Origin: Desulfogranum japonicum DSM 18378
GTDB lineage: Bacteria > Desulfobacterota > Desulfobulbia > Desulfobulbales > Desulfobulbaceae
Assembly: GCF_000429945.1 (NCBI RefSeq)
Contig: NZ_AUCV01000028.1
Location: 23,239-87,238, forward strand
Direction of reading: 5' to 3'
Length of the DNA stretch: 64,000 nucleotides
This document shows, piece after piece, positions 1 to 8,686 of this stretch. The position numbers were made by a program, and so were the translations under genes. Under the pieces are notes generated by a model, which was given only the letters and a program-made list of their open reading frames with translations, was not told the DNA's origin and did not search any database. Every line of letters begins with the position of its first letter. Positions within the stretch are counted from its first letter, which is position 1.

Positions 1-582
1 CTCTTGGCCCTCCGCGAAGAGCTTTTTGGACAAGATCTGCTCTGTCTCGCCCAATGCCCTGCCTGCGGGGAACGGCTGGAATTCAGTCTGACCACCAACA
101 AACTGCAGGCCGCAGCAGGGGAGACTCTGCCCAGAGAACTGCAGGTAGACGCAGGCGAATACACCGTCGTATTCCGGCTGCCCACCAGCCAGGACCTCAT
201 GGCTCTGGAAGGTCAGTACACGGATACCAGTTCGCTGCAAAGCCAACTGTTACGACGGTGTCTTTTAGGCGCTCAGTGTGGCAACGAGAAGACAGCCTTT
301 GCAGATTTGCCGAACCAGGTGATCGAGGAGGTCATTGCCCGAATGGAGTCGGCTGATCCAGCTGCGGATATCCAGCTGGCGCTAACCTGCCCGGGCTGTG
401 CGCACCGCTGGCAGGCCCTGTTTGATATCGTTGCCTACTTGTGGCACGAAATCCATACCTGGGCAATTCGGATGATCAGAGAAGTACATCTCCTGGCCTC
501 TACCTATGGCTGGCATGAAGCGGATATCCTGGCCATGAGTCCACAGCGCCGCAACCTCTACCTGGAGTTGATTGGTACGTGA
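1..582 (+). CDS. eCIS zinc-ribbon tail chaperone/baseplate-like protein (5' partial)
   Basis: The reading frame is open to the left edge, so the true start may lie outside the window; the first in-window start-like codon is TTG at 4. Two CxxC pairs (CPAC at about residues 18-21 and CPGC at 129-132, counted from that TTG) suggest a metal-binding ribbon. The C-terminus (YGWHEADILAMSPQRRNLYL) resembles the aromatic-rich end of tail-assembly chaperones and T4 gp28-like baseplate proteins found in eCIS and phage tail loci. It heads a tightly packed eCIS operon and its stop overlaps the next start (GTGA at 579). A role in tail or baseplate assembly is inferred from context and motif; the exact family is not certain. 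Confidence 0.6.
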   Translation, partial: LLALREELFGQDLLCLAQCPACGERLEFSLTTNKLQAAAGETLPRELQVDAGEYTVVFRLPTSQDLMALEGQYTDTSSLQSQLLRRCLLGAQCGNEKTAFADLPNQVIEEVIARMESADPAADIQLALTCPGCAHRWQALFDIVAYLWHEIHTWAIRMIREVHLLASTYGWHEADILAMSPQRRNLYLELIGT

Positions 583-1349
583 GCAAGTATTTCAGCCACC
601 TGATCAGCCGCAGCTTTAAGCACGAGCAAGCAGAAGCAGCGGTGCGTCCGCGGCTACCCGGCCTGTTTGAAGCTCAGGGCATGTCACCTCAGTCAAACGC
701 TGCGGAACCGGGTTTTGTTGAATCAGAAACCAGTTCCACCCTTTCTTCAAAAACAGAGGGCGGCCATCCTTTTTCAGTGAAACCAGGAACCATTGGCTCC
801 AGACCGGAACGACTCCATAGATTCGGAATCTCTGCACAGGCTGATACACAACCTGCCGGAGTAAAGAGGTCCAAGATGGGCCCCGCAGAAACAGACAAGC
901 CGTCCCTGGCTGTGCCGGCACCTCTCTTTCCAAGGCAGGACGGTCAGCCGGCAGATCATCATCCAACGGAAACGAACGTACAGTGGCCCCCGGCAGAAGA
1001 TGCGCCAGAAAAACAATTCCCCAACATGGCTAACGAAAAAACTCCTGGATTGGCCTATGCCGCAATGGGCATACAACCGGCAGTAAAACCCACGCCCCAG
1101 GAACAAAAGCAGGGACCAACTTCGCGTCAACTTCTGAGAAAAAATGTTCCCATCCAGCCCCTGGACTGTCCCCATCCGTTTTCCCCTCCTGCCGAGCCGG
1201 CCCAGCCCACCATCCAGGTCACCATTGGCCGAGTGGAGGTCCGGGCGGTAAAGCCACCTGCCGCACCGCCACAGGTGCCAAGGCCGGCACCAACACCTTC
1301 ACTAGCCTTGGACGACTACCTCAAGCAGCGCCGGGAGGGCAGACGATGA
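579..1349 (+). CDS. eCIS-associated disordered linker protein
   Basis: The GTG start overlaps the upstream stop. The 256-residue product begins with a short ordered segment (residues 1-30, with RPRLPGLFE) and is then rich in Pro, Gln, Ser and Lys with no predicted fold. It ends with a conserved-looking tail: VTIGRVEVRAV, a proline stretch, then SLALDDYLKQRR. From memory, proteins with the same two ends and a variable middle recur next to DUF4255 and AAA+ genes in eCIS loci. This suggests an adaptor that tethers two particle components or a cap or loading factor. No enzymatic motif is visible. Its stop overlaps the DUF4255 start (ATGA at 1346). Confidence 0.6.
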   Translation: MSKYFSHLISRSFKHEQAEAAVRPRLPGLFEAQGMSPQSNAAEPGFVESETSSTLSSKTEGGHPFSVKPGTIGSRPERLHRFGISAQADTQPAGVKRSKMGPAETDKPSLAVPAPLFPRQDGQPADHHPTETNVQWPPAEDAPEKQFPNMANEKTPGLAYAAMGIQPAVKPTPQEQKQGPTSRQLLRKNVPIQPLDCPHPFSPPAEPAQPTIQVTIGRVEVRAVKPPAAPPQVPRPAPTPSLALDDYLKQRREGRR

Positions 1350-2647
1350 GTAACTATCTGGCCATTGCCACCGTTACTGCCGCCTTGGTTCAACTCGTCG
1401 ACAATGCGGTCAAAAAAATCGACGGGGCCAATGTCGAGGTGGGACGCCCCACGACAACGACCAACACTGGCAACCTCACCTACCTCTTTCTCTACCAGGT
1501 GGTACCCAACGCGGCCATCCGCAACCACCAGCTTCCCACCCGCTCATCGGAAGGTCACCTGATACAGCGTCCCACCGTGGCCCTGGACCTGCATTACCTG
1601 CTGGCCTTTTATGGCAATACTGAATTGGATGCACAGATGATGCTTGGCGCCGTGGCCCGCGACCTCAATGCCAGCCCGGTACTGACAAAACAGATGATTG
1701 AGGATGCGGCCAGCAGCCTCTACAATGATTTTCAAAAAGAATCCAACCTGGCCGAATCGGTGGAGCAGGTGAAATTCACCCCGCATCCGATCTCATTGGA
1801 AGAACTGTCCAAACTCTGGTCCATCTTTTTCCAGACCCCCTATGCCCTCTCCGTGGCCTACCAGGCCTCGGTGGTCCTGATCGAGGCCGAGGAAAGCCCC
1901 AGCCCGTCACTGCCGGTTTTGCGGCGTGGCAAGGATGACCAGGGAGTGGATGTGCTGCTTGGCCCCTTTCCCACCCTGGCACGAGCCTATTTGGGCATAC
2001 CGGAAGATCGTCTTCAGACCAGGCGCCCCCCTTCCTTCCCTGCGGCGCGGCTTGGCGCTGCCGTAATCCTCTCCGGACAAAATCTCAAAGGGGCGGGACT
2101 CTTCCTGCGCTTTCGTCATTCGCGGCCTGAGCTGTCAAACAGCCAGGGGGAAACACTGGTCAGTGAGATCCCCATATTGGTTGAAAATCAATCCTCCACA
2201 GAAGTCAAGGTCGTGCTGCCCGAGCCAGATCCCTCAGATCCCATCAACACAACGCTAACAGACTGGGCACCAGGGGTCTATACGGTGACCCTGGTCAAGC
2301 CCTCATCAACAGGGGGGCGCGACATCACCAGCAATGGTCTGCCAATTGCCCTTGCCCCCATCATCGCCAATATTGAGGTACAAATACCGAAGCTCATCAT
2401 TACCTGTCAACCAAGGATACATGACAACCAGCAGGTAATGCTGATTTTAAAAGACAGGGAAATTAAGGGAGAAATTGATCCGAACGATGCGGACAAGGTG
2501 GTTTTCGACATTACAGGACTGCCCCCAATGCAGAACGAACTGGTCCGTCTGCGGGTAGACGGGATCGAAAGCATGCCGTTCGTGCGGGTTGATTCACCGC
2601 CTCCGGCCTTTGCATTTGATTCGAGCCAAAGGGTGACCATCCCATGA
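1346..2647 (+). CDS. DUF4255 (Pvc16/Afp16-like) tail terminator/cap protein
   Basis: The N-terminal half (about residues 1-190) matches the DUF4255 pattern: an ATVTAALVQLVD start, then NLTYLFLYQVVPNAAIRN, then ALDLHYLLAFYG. In PVC and Afp particles the family forms the terminator that ends sheath and tube polymerisation. The C-terminal half looks like a beta-sandwich of Ig/IPT type (LGAAVILSGQNLKG, then strands to residue 430), a common extension in eCIS versions. At 433 residues it is longer than minimal Afp16-type proteins because of this extension. It overlaps both neighbours by ATGA-type junctions, which supports one operon. Confidence 0.85.
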   Translation: MSNYLAIATVTAALVQLVDNAVKKIDGANVEVGRPTTTTNTGNLTYLFLYQVVPNAAIRNHQLPTRSSEGHLIQRPTVALDLHYLLAFYGNTELDAQMMLGAVARDLNASPVLTKQMIEDAASSLYNDFQKESNLAESVEQVKFTPHPISLEELSKLWSIFFQTPYALSVAYQASVVLIEAEESPSPSLPVLRRGKDDQGVDVLLGPFPTLARAYLGIPEDRLQTRRPPSFPAARLGAAVILSGQNLKGAGLFLRFRHSRPELSNSQGETLVSEIPILVENQSSTEVKVVLPEPDPSDPINTTLTDWAPGVYTVTLVKPSSTGGRDITSNGLPIALAPIIANIEVQIPKLIITCQPRIHDNQQVMLILKDREIKGEIDPNDADKVVFDITGLPPMQNELVRLRVDGIESMPFVRVDSPPPAFAFDSSQRVTIP

Positions 2648-4710
2648 ATGATCTAGCGCAGTGGCAGGCAAACAATGATCGCTACCTGGGTGCGGCCCTG
2701 AGCTGGCTGCGATTAGCCCTGGAACAGCTGGCCAGGCAAGATGGCAGTGAGCCATCCATGGAGACGGGCCTCTCTGGGGCGGTGCAGGAAAACGAAAAAA
2801 ACGAGCCGCTTGAAGAGGCTGCGTCTGCAATGAAGAAAGCAGCTTGTACAGAGCCGCCGCCAGCCCTGGTGATTCTTGGCCAGCGCCTGGGGCTATCAAA
2901 CTTTGAACAGGAAATCCTGCTGCTCTGTGCCGCCATGGAGTTCGACACCCGCATCCCCGGACTCTGTGCCCAGGCCCGGGGAGATGCAGCCAAGCCCTAC
3001 CCCACCTTTGCCCTGGCCCTGGCCCTTTTTGACCAGCCGACCTGGGAGGCCCTCTCCCCTGAGCGCCCCTTACGCTACTGGCACCTTATTGAGATCAATC
3101 AGCCCCTGGCTGTTCCACTTATCCAGAGCATAGTGCGGGCCGATGAACGGATCGTGCATTACCTCAAGGGCTTGAATCAGCTGGATGATCGGCTGGCATC
3201 AATGCTCGCCCCTTTTGCCCTCTCTGCCGAGGAAAGTATGCACCTTTCCACCGGGCAACAGCAGACAGTGGAATCTCTGGAAGCTCTTTTCTGGTCAGAT
3301 CCCGCAAGTCGCCCAGTGGTGCAACTCACTGGGGTGGACTCCATTTCTAAGCAGCAGGTGGCTCTGCAGCTGTTTTCCCGCCTGGGTATGCAGGGGTTGC
3401 GTCTCCCTGCGGAACTGCTGCCGACAAAGGCTGGCGAGCTGGAAATCCTGGTCAGGCTCTGGCAACGCGAGGGCATGTTACTGCCCCTTGTTCTCTATCT
3501 CGATACCCACGGGCTAGAGGAGGGTGAGGGACAGGCCGAGGGTCAAATAATTTTGAGCAGATTCATCGAGCGGTGCGGGCTCCCGGTGCTGCTTGCAACC
3601 CGGGAAGCCAGAGCCGGTCTGGACATTGACGCCCCATCTTTTGTCATTCAAAAGCCCCTGCCCATGGAACAGGCTGCTGCCTGGCAAGAGGTGTTGGGCA
3701 AAAATGCTGGAACCCTCCCCCAGAGGCTGGCGGGAGAATTCAACCTCAACCTGCCCACCATCCACCGGTTCGCACCTGGTGTTCGCCAGGACAACCAAAA
3801 GAGCGATACCCCATTGGCGGAACAGCTCTGGCAGTCCTGTCTCCACCGCAGTCGGCCGGCACTGGACCGGCTGGCCCAACGAATCCACTGCAAGGCCGAT
3901 TGGAATCAGTTGGTGCTGCCCGAAGAGGCGCACAAACGCTTACAGGAAATCGCGGCCCAGGTACGACAGCGCATCCAGGTCTATGATGGCTGGGGCTTTC
4001 GCCGTCGCATGAGCCGCGGCCTGGGCATCAACGCCCTCTTTGGCGGGGAAAGCGGTACGGGCAAAACCATGGCTGCCGAGGTTCTGGCAGGCGAACTGCA
4101 ACTGGACCTCTACCGCATCGACCTGTCTGCCGTGGTGAGCAAATATATCGGCGAGACTGAAAAAAACCTGCGCCGCATCTTTGATGCAGCCGAGGACGGC
4201 GGTGTGATCCTACTCTTTGACGAGGCCGATGCTCTATTCGGCAAGCGCAGCGAGGTCAGGGACAGCCACGACCGTTACGCCAATATCGAAGTCAACTACC
4301 TGTTGCAGCGCATGGAGGCCTTTGGCGGTCTGGCCATTTTAGCCACCAATCTGAAGAGCGCCCTGGATCAGGCCTTTCTCCGCCGTCTGCGATTCATCGT
4401 CTCCTTTGTTTTTCCCGGCAAGACCGAGCGTAAACAGATCTGGCAGCGCATCTTTCCCGAAAATGATGCTCACGACCAGCCCGGCACCCCGCTGGACGAA
4501 CTGGACTATGACCACCTGGCCCGCTTCAACCTTACCGGCGGTAGCATCCAGAATGTGGCCTTAAACAGCGCTTTTCTCGCAGCCCAGGCCGGTACCCCGG
4601 TGACCATGCCGCTGTTGTTCGAGGCGGTACGCACCGAATTTCGCAAACTGGAGAAACCGGTCAACGAACGGGATTTCCGCCCTGAACCGCTAGAAGGAGG
4701 AACACGATGA
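2644..4710 (+). CDS. eCIS AAA+ ATPase (Pvc15/Afp15-like)
   Basis: This 688-residue protein has a C-terminal AAA+ module. Walker A is GESGTGKT (catalytic Lys474), Walker B is VILLFDEADALFGKR (Asp526-Glu527), and sensor-1 (LAILATNL) and arginine-finger regions follow. The first 430 residues are an alpha-rich family-specific domain with a degenerate ATPase-like fold. In PVC and Afp systems this ATPase is needed for particle assembly or cargo loading and is a hallmark of eCIS, absent from phages and T6SS. It sits after the DUF4255 gene and before the small conserved protein and the effector, each joined by four-base overlaps. Confidence 0.93.
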   Translation: MNDLAQWQANNDRYLGAALSWLRLALEQLARQDGSEPSMETGLSGAVQENEKNEPLEEAASAMKKAACTEPPPALVILGQRLGLSNFEQEILLLCAAMEFDTRIPGLCAQARGDAAKPYPTFALALALFDQPTWEALSPERPLRYWHLIEINQPLAVPLIQSIVRADERIVHYLKGLNQLDDRLASMLAPFALSAEESMHLSTGQQQTVESLEALFWSDPASRPVVQLTGVDSISKQQVALQLFSRLGMQGLRLPAELLPTKAGELEILVRLWQREGMLLPLVLYLDTHGLEEGEGQAEGQIILSRFIERCGLPVLLATREARAGLDIDAPSFVIQKPLPMEQAAAWQEVLGKNAGTLPQRLAGEFNLNLPTIHRFAPGVRQDNQKSDTPLAEQLWQSCLHRSRPALDRLAQRIHCKADWNQLVLPEEAHKRLQEIAAQVRQRIQVYDGWGFRRRMSRGLGINALFGGESGTGKTMAAEVLAGELQLDLYRIDLSAVVSKYIGETEKNLRRIFDAAEDGGVILLFDEADALFGKRSEVRDSHDRYANIEVNYLLQRMEAFGGLAILATNLKSALDQAFLRRLRFIVSFVFPGKTERKQIWQRIFPENDAHDQPGTPLDELDYDHLARFNLTGGSIQNVALNSAFLAAQAGTPVTMPLLFEAVRTEFRKLEKPVNERDFRPEPLEGGTR

Positions 4711-4964
4711 ATATCAACCTCCACATCGAACGTCTGGTATTGGATGGGCTGGAGCTTGGCCCGGGCCAGGGAGCAAAGGTGCAGGCAGCAGTGGAGGCCG
4801 AACTTTCCCGTCTGCTCCAGGAGGGAGGTATTGCTCCAGGGATACAGAACGGCGGAGAGCTGCCAAGTATCAGGACAAAGCCGCTGCAGGTCAGTAGTTC
4901 GACAAGCCCCAACACGTTGGGAGTTCAGATCGCACAGTCTGTCTACGGGGGAATTGGCACATGA
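4707..4964 (+). CDS. small conserved eCIS protein
   Basis: The 85-residue product starts with MNINLHIERLVLDGLELGPG and has one amphipathic helix (residues 20-42), followed by a Ser/Pro-rich tail ending SVYGGIGT. I recall proteins with this N-terminal LHIERLVLDGL signature directly downstream of the AAA+ ATPase in many eCIS loci, but know no biochemical role. The ATGA overlaps on both sides (4707 and 4961) place it between the ATPase and the DUF4157 effector. A chaperone or adaptor for effector loading is a reasonable guess from position only. Confidence 0.7.
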   Translation: MNINLHIERLVLDGLELGPGQGAKVQAAVEAELSRLLQEGGIAPGIQNGGELPSIRTKPLQVSSSTSPNTLGVQIAQSVYGGIGT

Positions 4965-7384
4965 AGCAAACAACGACTCAAGCAGGAAAGCAACCTGATT
5001 CTCTGTGGTCAGGAAGGATTCCCCAGCACGCGGCTGTCCAGCCCCTGTTGGAACATGCACCACCTCTGATAGCCTGTACACCGACACCACCGAGGTTACA
5101 GGCGAAGTTGAAAATAGGGGAGCCAAATGATCAGTACGAGCAGGAGGCGGATCGGGTCGCCGATCAGGTGATGCGGATGCCGGAACCGCAGATGCAACGG
5201 AAAGATTGTTCAACTCCAGTCTGCGAGGATCAGGATGAAGAGCAAATCCTGCAGCCCAAATCTCTAGGAAATAGCAGTGTCACCCATTCGGTCAATCATC
5301 CATTGATTCAAAACGTACTTTCCTCACCAGGGCAACCGTTGGATGCGGACATCCGCAGTTTTATGGAACCGAGGTTTGGCTGGGACTTCAGTGGGGTACG
5401 AGTGCATACGGATCGCCAAGCAGCAAAGTCGGCACAGGTGGTGAATGCTCTAGCATATACAGTAGGGAAAAATGTAATTTTTGCTAGCGGACAATATTCG
5501 CCAAGTACTGGGAATGGGAGACGGCTATTGGGACATGAGTTGTCCCACGTGGTTCAGCAGAATAATAAGTCATACGGTTCCACCAATATAAAAATATCCC
5601 GACAAAAAGGAAGTTCAAGAGCTAAGGCAACAAAAAAACAAATAAGTACTTTTGTAGCAAATAGATTTTTTTATTTGGCATCTCTTGGAAAACGAAAGAT
5701 AGCGGAAAAAGTCCCCTCAGGTTGGCCTTATAGATCTGACTTGGAAAGGCATTGGAACAACACCAAAAAGTATTGGTGGGACGAAGCTGATCAAAAAGTT
5801 CGTGTAATCGACGTTAATCGTGATGCAATATCGGCAATACCGTTTATTGAAAAAGTTGCTGATTATCAACGACAGTTAAATATAAGCCCATCGGGCAGAT
5901 TGGATGTTTCAACCGCACAAGCATTATGCTCTATCCCATCCTCGAAAGAGGAAAGACAACCTACACAACAACAGCCACAAAAGTTACCTGAGGATGAAGC
6001 ATTAGAATCAAAAGTTCCCAAAGAAGAAATCCCATTTACGGAAAAGAATGAACAACTTTCTAGCACAGGTGGCGCTGGTGGTGCTGGTTATCAGTCTTAT
6101 TCGGGTATACCACCAGGAGCAATGGGGGCAGGGGGAGCCAGTGGAAATATAGTTTCACCTTATGAATTGAAAGAACAAGAAAAAGAAGGATTAGCTCTAA
6201 ATATTCAACAGGCTTTAAAAGGCGAGTTTGAAGAAAATCCCCAACTTGCCTCAATTATAATCGATACTGCAATAAGCTTAATCCCTTATGTTGATCAGGC
6301 AGCAGATGCTCGCGATTTGACAGCGCATGTATACTTTATTGCCTTAAAAAATGACTTCAGTACTGGGCGCTGGGTTGGTTTGGCCTTTACGTTGTTTGGT
6401 CTTGTTCCAGAAGTTGGGAGTCTTATAAAAGGATTAAGCAAGGTATCAAAAAATGGTGTTACAGGAGCCATGGAAATTTTTAGAAAGACTGATGGAATAT
6501 CACAACTAGTACCAAGACAATTATCTGATAATATAAAAGATATGCTATTAAAGTTTTCACATTCCATCGATCAGAACTGGGGCGATTTGGTCGATTTTGG
6601 AATACGTAGCTGGGATATACTTTTGCAAAGAGTCATAGATTATTTGAAAAAAGTTCCAGCTTCAATGGAAGAAACCATTACAAAAATTATGACTGCTTGC
6701 AACGAATCTCCAAAGGCTCTTGAGAGAGCCTTTCAAGAGATCAAACCAAAAATTAAAGAAGTAGTTGAAAATGCATTAGATTTCTTGAGTGAGAAGGCTT
6801 TTCCTTCAGGCGGTAAATCTGTTAGTCCGGAACCTATTCCTGTTTATGCTGTTTCTGGATATCCAAGCAAAAGTTCTGCCCACCCATCAATAAGTCGAGG
6901 CACAACACAATCGTCACCCATTTCTCCTAAAATTAGAAAAGGAGCAACAGCATTAACTAAAGAAGAATTAATGAATTGTTGGTTGAAAATAAAGAATGAC
7001 GAAACAAGAAGACTCGAAAAGATTATAGGAAGTACTTGGGTATCGAAAGTATTTTTCACAACGGTACTTATAGAGATTGTTGATAAAAATGGAAAAATTG
7101 TATTAGTCAAGTCTGGATTCTTCAGAAGAAAATTAGATCCATCTAAAATAGATGGCCTTGGAGAAGCGATTCACGCTGAAGAAGATGCATTGTTTAAGAT
7201 TATTGATGCGCTAAAAAAATATGATGATGTAAAAGACGGTTCTATGAAAATAGTTATTGATCAATTTCCTTGTCAAGCTGATAAGCGAGACTGTGAAAAA
7301 CTACTTGATGATTTCGCTAAATCAATGAGTTTAAAATACAATGCTTCTGATGATCTTTCCCGTATACCAAAGAATGTTTTATAA
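4961..7384 (+). CDS. DUF4157 eCIS effector with deaminase-like C-terminal domain
   Basis: This is an 807-residue modular protein. Residues about 125-203 are the DUF4157 (eCIS core) domain, with a metalloprotease-like HELSH at 192-196 followed by VVQQ. DUF4157 is known to mark eCIS cargo. Residues about 293-327 look like a peptidoglycan-binding-type helical repeat (VADYQRQLNISPSGRLDVST). A Gly-rich hinge lies near 367-395, then a hydrophobic pre-toxin-like segment (about 420-510). The last 135 residues have the strand-helix layout of the nucleic-acid/nucleotide deaminase superfamily: HAE at 738-740, then PC at 770-771 and Cys778. The Cys-Cys spacing (six residues) is wider than the usual CxxC. 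From about 5560 to the end the gene is clearly more AT-rich than its neighbours, suggesting an exchanged toxin module. No immunity gene follows. Confidence 0.8.
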   Translation: MKQTTTQAGKQPDSLWSGRIPQHAAVQPLLEHAPPLIACTPTPPRLQAKLKIGEPNDQYEQEADRVADQVMRMPEPQMQRKDCSTPVCEDQDEEQILQPKSLGNSSVTHSVNHPLIQNVLSSPGQPLDADIRSFMEPRFGWDFSGVRVHTDRQAAKSAQVVNALAYTVGKNVIFASGQYSPSTGNGRRLLGHELSHVVQQNNKSYGSTNIKISRQKGSSRAKATKKQISTFVANRFFYLASLGKRKIAEKVPSGWPYRSDLERHWNNTKKYWWDEADQKVRVIDVNRDAISAIPFIEKVADYQRQLNISPSGRLDVSTAQALCSIPSSKEERQPTQQQPQKLPEDEALESKVPKEEIPFTEKNEQLSSTGGAGGAGYQSYSGIPPGAMGAGGASGNIVSPYELKEQEKEGLALNIQQALKGEFEENPQLASIIIDTAISLIPYVDQAADARDLTAHVYFIALKNDFSTGRWVGLAFTLFGLVPEVGSLIKGLSKVSKNGVTGAMEIFRKTDGISQLVPRQLSDNIKDMLLKFSHSIDQNWGDLVDFGIRSWDILLQRVIDYLKKVPASMEETITKIMTACNESPKALERAFQEIKPKIKEVVENALDFLSEKAFPSGGKSVSPEPIPVYAVSGYPSKSSAHPSISRGTTQSSPISPKIRKGATALTKEELMNCWLKIKNDETRRLEKIIGSTWVSKVFFTTVLIEIVDKNGKIVLVKSGFFRRKLDPSKIDGLGEAIHAEEDALFKIIDALKKYDDVKDGSMKIVIDQFPCQADKRDCEKLLDDFAKSMSLKYNASDDLSRIPKNVL

Positions 7385-7563
7385 ATTATCAACATATGGA
7401 TAACTGAGACGTCAGAAACCAACCAGTTTTTTTAGGAAACTCTCGGCAGGGCGAGCGATATACTTATTAAGGTCCTTAATAATCAATGAGTTTGCGGAAA
7501 AAAATTACAATCTGTCACCTAAACGGCTTTGATAAATTAGATTCAGCAGAGGAGATATAGACC
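7385..7563. other. intergenic gap after the effector gene
   Basis: This 179-bp gap breaks the otherwise overlapping eCIS gene chain. It holds a short palindrome (ATTAAGG-t-CCTTAAT, near 7467-7481) and a good ribosome binding site (GAGGAG, near 7548) for the next gene. I see no immunity gene or tRNA here. Confidence 0.5.
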
Positions 7564-8220
7564 ATGCCCACCTTTCCCGGTTCACCCAAACTCCTCAAAG
7601 GCGGCATCATCCTGATCGATCCAACCACCGGGACCATGCTGCCCAACGGCATCATCTCGCTGCAGTATAACCCGGATACCATCAGCCGCACCCTCCAGGT
7701 CCAGGGGGCTGGAGGCGAAGGCGGCGACCGCTCCGAGGCCCTGCGCATCAAAGGGCCACCAGTGGAGACCATTAAACTGGAAGCGGAAATCGACGCTACC
7801 GACCAGCTGGAGGCGGCCGATGGTACGGCAGTGGAGGTGGGGCTGCATCCCCAACTGGCCCGGCTGGAGCTGCTCCTTTATCCCCGCAGTGGACAGCTGC
7901 AGGAGAATAACCATTTGGTGGCGTCAGGAAAATTGGAGATCCTACCCATGGAAGCGCCGCTGACGCTCTTTATCTGGAGCAGGCAGCGGACCATGCCGGT
8001 GCGGATCACCGAGTTCAGTGTTACCGAGGAGGCTTTTGATGCTGCGCTCAACCCGATCCGGGCCAAGATCAGCCTGGGATTGCGGGTACTCAGTGTCGAT
8101 GACCTGGGGTTCAGCCACAAAGGCGGTACCCTGTTTATGAATTATCTGGCGAATAAGGAACAACTGGCCGGGCGGGCACCGGGCGGGACAACCGCTGCAA
8201 CCGGCTTTTCAGGATTCTAA
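7564..8220 (+). CDS. eCIS gp7-like baseplate/tube-connector protein
   Basis: The 218-residue beta-rich protein opens with PGSPKLLKGGIILIDP and has a FNP-like strand (ISLQYNPDTISRTLQVQ), then EALRIKGPPVETIKLEAEID. This pattern is typical of the Afp7/Pvc7 N-terminal region (T4 gp53/LysM-type tube connector proteins), where strands mimic tail-tube subunits. Here the LysM part is encoded separately by the next gene, so the usual single Afp7 polypeptide may be split in two. AGGAG precedes the ATG at a good distance. Role: joins the inner tube to the hub of the baseplate (inferred from homology of pattern and gene order). Confidence 0.75.
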   Translation: MPTFPGSPKLLKGGIILIDPTTGTMLPNGIISLQYNPDTISRTLQVQGAGGEGGDRSEALRIKGPPVETIKLEAEIDATDQLEAADGTAVEVGLHPQLARLELLLYPRSGQLQENNHLVASGKLEILPMEAPLTLFIWSRQRTMPVRITEFSVTEEAFDAALNPIRAKISLGLRVLSVDDLGFSHKGGTLFMNYLANKEQLAGRAPGGTTAATGFSGF

Positions 8221-8229
8221 AACAAACAG

Positions 8230-8289
8230 GTAACCAGTTACACATAGGGGAGATCGTCAAGCTGAGCCGTCTCCCCTATGAGTAGTTAC
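8230..8289. repeat. 60-bp hairpin; relic of MITE family 1 (inverted)
   Basis: Perfect 11-bp arms CATAGGGGAGA (8243-8253) and TCTCCCCTATG (8270-8280) form a strong stem. Read on the - strand it starts GTAACTACTCATAGGGG and ends GTAACTGGTTAC, matching the first 60 bp or so of the two complete elements at 18729 and 61467. Flanks do not form a clean duplication. The stem lacks a following T run, so it is not a standard terminator, but it lies between two eCIS genes and could weaken read-through or protect mRNA. Confidence 0.7.
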
Positions 8290-8314
8290 GACAAAACAAT
8301 AAAAAGGAGACAGG

Positions 8315-8686
8315 ATGAGCGATCCCCGTGCAGCAATGCTGCAGATGCTCCAGACCGGAGGGCTGGCCCCCACCTATGTGGCTGGCAACAGTCGCTACAG
8401 CGGCATTGATATCGCAACCCTGGAAACGGACCAGGAGGAACCCGTGTCCTACTTTCGCCGCCGTTTCTGCCCCCAGCCGGAAGACTTAGCCCTGCTCAAC
8501 GAGCACCAGGTGGTCCAGGGCGACCGGCTGGACAACCTGGCTGCCCAGTATATCGGTGACCCTGAACAGTTCTGGCAGATCTGCGACGCGAACTGTGCTA
8601 TGGAACCGGAGGAACTGCTCGAACAGATTGGCCGTCGTCTGCGGATCACCCTGCCCCAGGGAGTGCCAGGGGGGAATGGTGCATAA
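8315..8686 (+). CDS. eCIS LysM-domain baseplate protein
   Basis: The 123-residue protein has a LysM-like fold in its second half (about 68-115): VVQGDRLDNLAAQYIGDPEQ, then FWQICDAN and a final RRLRITLP strand. LysM-bearing connector proteins (T4 gp53-type; second half of Afp7/Pvc7) link the tube to the baseplate hub rather than bind peptidoglycan. The N-terminal part (SRYSGIDIATLETD, then YFRRRFCPQPE) also recurs in CIS baseplate proteins. AAGGAG lies just upstream of the ATG. The 3' end overlaps the start of the hub gene by 11 bases. Confidence 0.85.
   Translation: MSDPRAAMLQMLQTGGLAPTYVAGNSRYSGIDIATLETDQEEPVSYFRRRFCPQPEDLALLNEHQVVQGDRLDNLAAQYIGDPEQFWQICDANCAMEPEELLEQIGRRLRITLPQGVPGGNGA

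Noticed and set aside
8556..8675. Upstream part of the long open frame leading into the hub gene
   Set aside because: It lies inside the LysM gene in another frame and has no hub-like sequence; the conserved hub starts at 8676.
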